Origin: Gammaproteobacteria bacterium
GTDB lineage: Bacteria > Pseudomonadota > Gammaproteobacteria > Pseudomonadales > Pseudomonadaceae
DNA: 6,516 bases
NCBI GenBank assembly: GCA_012513235.1
Contig: JAAZCO010000223.1
Location: forward strand, 1 to 6,516
Reading direction: 5' to 3'
In this document: positions 5,418 through 6,516 of the stretch, piece by piece
Numbering within the stretch: position 1 is the first letter of the stretch
How the letters are laid out: each line of letters begins with the position of its first letter
The notes under the pieces: model-generated
Told to the model about the DNA's origin: nothing
Database searches by the model: none
Seen by the model: only the letters and a program-made list of their open reading frames with translations
Position numbers and translations under genes: made by a program

Positions 5418-6377
5418 TTAGTTGGTGCTGAGTACATGCAATAATAACCAGATTCTAGCTTTTTGTGGTGGTAGGTCATCTAGGGTGATGAGATCCAAGT
5501 GCTGATAACCATTGAGAGGCAAGACAGCGCCAGCGCCAACTCGTGAGCTCATCACCACAGGAATACCACGCTCACGTACTTTCAGCAGTGCCGATGCTTC
5601 AAGCGGTGAGCAACGGCCGGCACCGGTTCCCGCTATAACTAAACCATCCAGCTGTGTGTGCAAGAGTAGTGCTTCAATCATGCGCTGATCAGCACCTGCA
5701 TATGAATAAATAATCGCAATATAAGGTATACGCTCAGGCTGATTTAGATGATGAAAGCAATGCTCTGTCTTGTGTGTGGCGATCGAGCGGTGCATAAAGT
5801 TGACCTGCTGATTCGCTTCAATCCGGCCTAGAGGCCCATTGTTAGGGGCTTGAAATGTTTCTAAGTAGTAAGTGTGGGTTTTACTCACATCGCGTGCTGA
5901 GTAAATTTTATCGTTGGCCACAACTAGTACACCTTGGCCTATGGCTTGAGGGCACAGCGCCACACGCACACTATTGAGCAGATTGAAGTAAGCATCGCTC
6001 CCCAAAGCTGAGAACGGCTTTTGAGCGCCAGTCATAACCACAGGTTTGTCTGTATTTAAGGTGAGATGTAAAAAGAATGCCGTTTCTTCTAAGGTGTTGG
6101 TGCCGTGCGTTATCACTACTGCGTCGCTGCCCAGCAGGCTCTGTTCAATGCGCTGTTTTAAGTCAAACCAATGGCTTTCATCAATGGCGGTACTGCTGAT
6201 ATTGTTGAGTTGGACGATATCAATATCAGCCAGTGCGCTTAACTCAGGTAAAGCGCTAAGAAAGTCCGCACCACTGTAGTGTCCTGACTTGTATTGACAC
6301 AGTTCTAAGCGGTCATCATGGTGGGCTGAGATGGTGCCACCGAGTGCAAATAATGTAACTTTGGGTAAGCTGGACAC
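5418..6377 (-). CDS. L-asparaginase family protein (asparaginase/glutaminase fold)
   Basis: The family hydrolyses L-asparagine to aspartate and ammonia. The 319-residue product has the nucleophile motif FALGGTIS near its N-terminus (T15) and the second motif ITHGTNTLEETAFFL, with T90-T95 and T93 as the second catalytic Thr. RDVSKT supplies the catalytic Lys (K166). ETFQAPNNGPLG and SSRVGAG also fit the family, and the ending PQKARIWLLL is typical. The Asp that normally follows in THGTDT, which holds the substrate amino group, is Asn (N94). I chose GTG at 6377 because AGGAG lies 7 bases upstream; the longer TTG frame from 6437 overlaps the likely promoter and adds an unconserved stretch. With this start there is no signal peptide, so it is cytoplasmic. 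It appears to be transcribed alone. Asparagine is the likely but unproven substrate. Confidence 0.88.
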   Translation of the reverse strand: MSSLPKVTLFALGGTISAHHDDRLELCQYKSGHYSGADFLSALPELSALADIDIVQLNNISSTAIDESHWFDLKQRIEQSLLGSDAVVITHGTNTLEETAFFLHLTLNTDKPVVMTGAQKPFSALGSDAYFNLLNSVRVALCPQAIGQGVLVVANDKIYSARDVSKTHTYYLETFQAPNNGPLGRIEANQQVNFMHRSIATHKTEHCFHHLNQPERIPYIAIIYSYAGADQRMIEALLLHTQLDGLVIAGTGAGRCSPLEASALLKVRERGIPVVMSSRVGAGAVLPLNGYQHLDLITLDDLPPQKARIWLLLHVLSTN

Positions 6378-6384
6378 AGAGCAA

Positions 6385-6389
6385 CTCCT
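6385..6389 (-). promoter_or_regulatory. Ribosome binding site fixing the asparaginase start
   Basis: On the minus strand TTAGGAGT precedes GTGTCC. AGGAG ends 7 bases before the GTG at 6377. No comparable site precedes the in-frame TTG at 6437. Confidence 0.75.
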
Positions 6390-6422
6390 AAGTAGATGGC
6401 GATGACTGCGAGTATCTGTGGG

Positions 6423-6450
6423 GTAATAATGTGACAAAAATACAAGACAA
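6423..6450 (-). promoter_or_regulatory. Weak candidate promoter of the asparaginase gene
   Basis: On the minus strand TTGTCT (6445-6450) and TATTAC (6423-6428) are 16 bases apart, each matching 4 of 6 consensus bases. The region lies just after the upstream terminator, where a new promoter is needed, and in AT-rich DNA. Confidence 0.35.
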
Positions 6451-6485
6451 TAAAAAAGGGTTACAGCTATTAACTGTAACCCTTT
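6451..6485 (-). terminator. Intrinsic terminator following the partial tRNA
   Basis: A perfect 12-bp stem, AAAGGGTTACAG (6455-6466) with CTGTAACCCTTT (6474-6485), has a 7-base loop. On the minus strand it runs into TTTTTTATTG. It begins 8 bases after the tRNA CCA end, so it closes that tRNA unit and separates it from the asparaginase gene. The + strand side, GTTTT, is weaker. Confidence 0.88.
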
Positions 6486-6493
6486 GTTTTATA

Positions 6494-6516
6494 TGGTCGG
6501 GACGGAGTGATTCGAA
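6494..6516 (-). tRNA. 3' end of a tRNA, probably tRNA-Pro (cut by window edge)
   Basis: Read on the minus strand, the edge gives a T-loop TTCGAAT (6516-6510), the 3' half of the T-stem CACTC, the acceptor strand CGTCCCG (6504-6498), discriminator A and encoded CCA (6496-6494). The spacing matches tRNA positions 54-76 exactly. The implied first pair C1-G72 with A73 is the combination typical of bacterial tRNA-Pro. The anticodon lies outside the window, so the isotype is inferred. Confidence 0.8.

Overview
The window looks like an ordinary chromosomal segment of a gammaproteobacterium. The main evidence is RdgC (confined to beta/gammaproteobacteria), RlmF, a tRNA-Val(UAC) almost identical to the enterobacterial/pseudomonad form, and a PAS-GGDEF-EAL protein. 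The moderate base composition and the gene set would fit a lower-GC relative of Pseudomonas, but that is inference; I cannot name a species.

Layout: (1) 1-504, + strand, the 3' part of a GntR/UTRA-type regulator whose DNA-binding domain lies before the window, with a hairpin terminator just after it. (2) 684-1637, + strand, rlmF (23S rRNA m6A1618 methyltransferase) with an extended -10 promoter. (3) 1638-1830, a gap between convergent genes packed with inverted repeats. (4) 1831-2751, - strand, rdgC, with a better start than the longest reading frame suggests. (5) 2752-3076, a non-coding region with repeated TGACTGC-type motifs and a direct repeat, ending in a strong sigma-70 promoter. (6) 3077-3244, + strand, tRNA-Val(UAC) and tRNA-Asp(GUC), one transcription unit closed by a strong terminator. 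(7) 3387-5117, - strand, a PAS-GGDEF-EAL c-di-GMP enzyme whose PAS domain carries the FixL-type haem/oxygen signature. (8) 5418-6377, - strand, a cytoplasmic L-asparaginase-family protein. (9) 6451-6516, - strand, a terminator preceded by the cut-off 3' end of a tRNA, probably tRNA-Pro.

The genes do not form one pathway. They are separate housekeeping units (rRNA modification, recombination control, tRNAs, nitrogen metabolism) plus one signalling enzyme. The best candidate for new biology is the predicted oxygen- or redox-responsive c-di-GMP enzyme. Second come the structured intergenic regions at 1653-1820 and 2809-2990, which no gene explains. I see no CRISPR array, transposase, integrase, defence cassette or toxin-antitoxin pair.
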